Part shown: piece by piece, positions 62,041-64,000 of the stretch
Numbering within the stretch: position 1 is the first letter of the stretch
Layout: each line of letters starts with the position of its first letter
Origin: Pseudoponticoccus marisrubri
GTDB lineage: Bacteria; Pseudomonadota; Alphaproteobacteria; Rhodobacterales; Rhodobacteraceae
Length of the DNA stretch: 64,000 nt
Reading direction: 5' to 3'
NCBI RefSeq assembly: GCF_001482405.1
Contig: NZ_LPXO01000006.1
Location: forward strand, 236,378 to 300,377
Position numbers and translations under genes: made by a program
The notes under the pieces: model-generated
The model's input: the letters and a program-made list of their open reading frames with translations, nothing else
What the model was told of the DNA's origin: nothing
The model's database searches: none

Positions 62041-63436
62041 TCATTTTCGGATCGTACGACAGCGTGAGGAAATCCGTTTTCGGCGTGCTTCGTGCAGCGG
62101 AGCAGCGGCTTCCGCCCGCCGCTTGCGCACCGCTTCGTCGCACTGTGCGGCTTCCCTTCGAAGGGAAGCCCAATCGGTCTCTTCCTCTTCATCGGTGGGA
62201 ATGCGCCAAAATCCATCCAAACCCGGAGGCCCAAGCAGGTCTTCGAGCACCTTTCGACCTGCCTCCACCGAGGCGCGCGCCGCCGCGAGGACAAAGCCTA
62301 CTTCCTTGTCTATCACGGACAGGCCCCGTTCTCGCAGGTAGGCGACGATCTCGGGCATTTCGATTTCGTCTTCCTCGGCGGCTTTCTGCGGGTCTTTCAG
62401 GCGCAGCCCTTGAGACACCACGACGGCACGCTTGCCGAGTGTCGCTTGCGCGAACTCGACATAGAGCGCAGCGTTCCTATCCGCGTTATTGCCAACGGTG
62501 GCGGCTTGTTTCTCGCACCATTCTGCCTGCTTCATGTCCTCCGCCTGCTTCGCCGCTTCTGCCTTGGTTATCCAGATCGCGGCGCGATCCCAGCCGTCAA
62601 TCGCCGCCCGACGCAGGTCCGCAGCCGTCTGGCCGCCGTCATGACTGCGACCTCGTTTGGCCGCCGCCGCCGTCGCTTCCGCAATCGACGCGAACCCGGA
62701 CCCGACCTTCTTGAACGATGCGCTATGACGTGTTTTAATTTTGTACTTTTACTTGGCTACGCCCGCGAGGGTCATCGCGTAAGCCGCCGCAGAAACCGCA
62801 TTCCCGGCAGGCCGCTTGTCGAGCGCCCGAGGCAAGACCGAGCCGCCCGCAGTCGTGATCGCTCGTGACCATCGCGCCAACACTCAATCGGCCACGGCTT
62901 CGCCGGTGCCGCCGTAAGGGCCAACGAGCAAAACCAGATGGAAGTGAAGATGCCATCCGTTACGACCGTGCGTCAGATCGTAACCACGCACATATTCAAG
63001 ACCGCCAACAGCTTCCCGCTTCTTGGCAATCGCCTTGCCAGAGGTGAGCAGACCCCAGGCTTGTTGGAACATGGCAAAGGCATCGGAGAGTTTATTGCCG
63101 CGCTTGTGGCGAGCCGTCAGGGTAATGAGCCACGCACTCCACCCAGCTGCGACCAGTTTGTCGATCTGGGGCTTCAAGTTCTCCGCGCTTCAATGCGATG
63201 CGCGGTCCACAAACCGGGCAAAGCAACGGAGATGAACACCGCGAGACACCAATAATGCGGCCCGTGATCGTTCCCGCCTGCGGCCCTTCCTGAACAACGG
63301 CCCTGACTAGATCGGCGCGGCCTTCCAGTGTTTTCATCCCGCAGAGCGATACGGATTTTGCGCCTGCGTCCCGATGGAGATCGCGCGCCTTTGTGCGTTC
63401 GGTGTAGGCTTCGTAACCAGTGGTATTCCAAACCAC
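62041..63436 (-). pseudogene. Decayed rolling-circle replication initiator (HUH Rep)
   Basis: The remnant reads in pieces on the minus strand. From 63436 come a zinc-binding-like part (GVSRCSSPLLCPVCGPRIAL) and, after a +1 shift at the GGGG run 63168–63171, LVAAGWSAWLITLTARH and the HUH motif WHLHFHLVLLV near 62930. TGA at 62884–62886 and TAA at 62749–62751 interrupt the frame, which then continues without a start codon into a C-terminal domain (NAALYVEFAQATLGKRAVV, typical of Rep). A further 5' part (63615–63437) may join through a six-A run. Two frameshifts and two stops indicate a broken plasmid-type Rep. The ATG at 62535 could still make a 164-residue C-terminal piece. Confidence 0.8.
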
Positions 63437-63668
63437 TTTTTTCTGGCAGGTTTAGGCGGGTGAAGAGTTACTCCGTTATTGTCAAGACGGCCCACAGGAG
63501 GGGCCTCTTTTTGTTGTTCTGCGCGTATTGAACCGCCCGGCAGACCGGAGATTGGTGATGGCTGTTCTTTGAATCCAGCAGATTGAATCCCATTTGTTTC
63601 CTGCGGTGAGGGCATCTAGTCCAGTCCTTACTTTCCGGGGCGGGTGGCACCGCGCGACGAATTATTTC

Positions 63669-63695
63669 AAAGGCCGCCTACTTTTGGTGGCCTTT
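63669..63695 (+). terminator. Hairpin with T-tract near the right end
   Basis: AAAGGCCGCC (63669–63678) and GGTGGCCTTT (63686–63695) form a 10-base stem with one G·U pair, loop TACTTTT. A short T-rich end (TTTTCC) fits an intrinsic terminator. The DNA from 63616 to 63903 otherwise shows no convincing gene; a 94-codon plus-strand frame starting at 63644 lacks a ribosome site and homology. Confidence 0.5.
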
Positions 63696-63915
63696 TCCAT
63701 ATTGCTCCCGGAGATGCCCTCTCCAAAAAAACGAGAGCATCACTTGGAAAAGCCGCTGCCGCTCACTCATTAGACGGCGGCCCTATTTGGCTTCGTAATC
63801 GTCGAAGCTTGCGTTCTCTTCCAGACGGTTTAGGCGATGCGTTCGGATTTACCGGAGGCGATTTCTCGACTTCTTCTTCATACCTTTCTTCAAATAAGCG
63901 AACTAGGATCAGGAT

Positions 63916-64000
63916 TCATAACCAGTAGATGACGACTGCAGCGAGAGCGATGGCGGAGAGAAAGACCTTGGGGCAGCGGTCGTAGCGGGTCGCCACACGC
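63916..64000 (-). mobile_element. IS5-type transposase, C-terminal end (gene continues beyond the window)
   Basis: The minus strand from the right edge encodes RVATRYDRCPKVFLSAIALA then AVVIYWL and a stop at 63916–63918. The R-x-ATRYD-(R/K)-x8-SAI ending is typical of IS5-family (IS427-like) transposases. The terminal inverted repeat probably starts near 63903 (CTAGGATCAGGATTC). Most of the element is outside the window. Confidence 0.7.

Noticed and set aside
63644..63928. 94-codon plus-strand frame near the right end
   Set aside because: It overlaps a hairpin and the end of the transposase and has no supporting signals.

Overview
The window is high-GC chromosomal DNA of an alphaproteobacterium, most probably a member of the Rhodobacteraceae/Roseobacter group. 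The evidence is the gene content and order: DUF1285–moxR–DUF58–DUF4159, GT14 proteins with long family-specific C-terminal domains, an lptCAB–hpf–ptsN block without rpoN, dnaKJ, rimP–nusA–ylxR–infB, and a short HRDC-less RNase D. No taxon was supplied, so this is inference from gene neighbourhoods. Coding density is high, with many 1–4 base stop/start overlaps. GTG or TTG starts are used for rnd, one GT2 gene, one GT92-like gene and a 43-residue protein.

Region by region: 1–5.5 kb holds a MoxR/DUF58/DUF4159 operon cut by the left edge, a divergent DUF1285 gene and a DUF2798 membrane protein. 5.5–8.1 kb holds a sulfotransferase and a GT14-type transferase in opposite orientations. 8.1–19.8 kb is mixed housekeeping: HIT hydrolase, ABC ATPase, zinc finger, DsrE, polA, FMN reductase, OmpA lipoprotein, AraC–methyltransferase fusion, nth, sugar kinase, a leaderless subtilase, glyoxalase-fold protein and sugar transferase. 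20.6–24.4 kb has rnd, lptC–lptA–lptB, hpf and ptsN, closed by a striking double hairpin. 24.5–35 kb is a cell-surface glycan locus: on the minus strand cysQ–GT2–galU–galE–GT4–GT92-like–GT14–sulfotransferase, with a divergent ABC-2 permease and two tandem SH3 proteins. Together they look like a sulfated polysaccharide pathway: galU/galE make UDP-sugars, the GTs build the glycan, sulfotransferases use PAPS, and CysQ removes the inhibitory by-product PAP.

36–43.6 kb holds alkB, dnaK–dnaJ with a heat-shock-like promoter and an intercistronic hairpin, a tandem structured repeat, radC, a periplasmic binding domain–OmpA fusion and an unknown membrane-anchored protein. 43.7–55.1 kb has secA, a parvulin, argJ, mutT, a tiny GTG-start gene, a bidirectional terminator and the infB–ylxR–nusA–rimP operon, whose leader carries a promoter followed by an intrinsic terminator. 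55.6–59.8 kb is an RND efflux pair.

From the initiator tRNA-Met (59945–60021) to the right edge the DNA is accessory. A large serine recombinase gene runs antisense into the tRNA and stops at its anticodon. Next come a small unknown gene, a decayed rolling-circle replication initiator (two homopolymer frameshifts and two in-frame stops), and the end of an IS5-type transposase. This is the left part of a tRNA-integrated plasmid-like element, and the most unusual part of the window.
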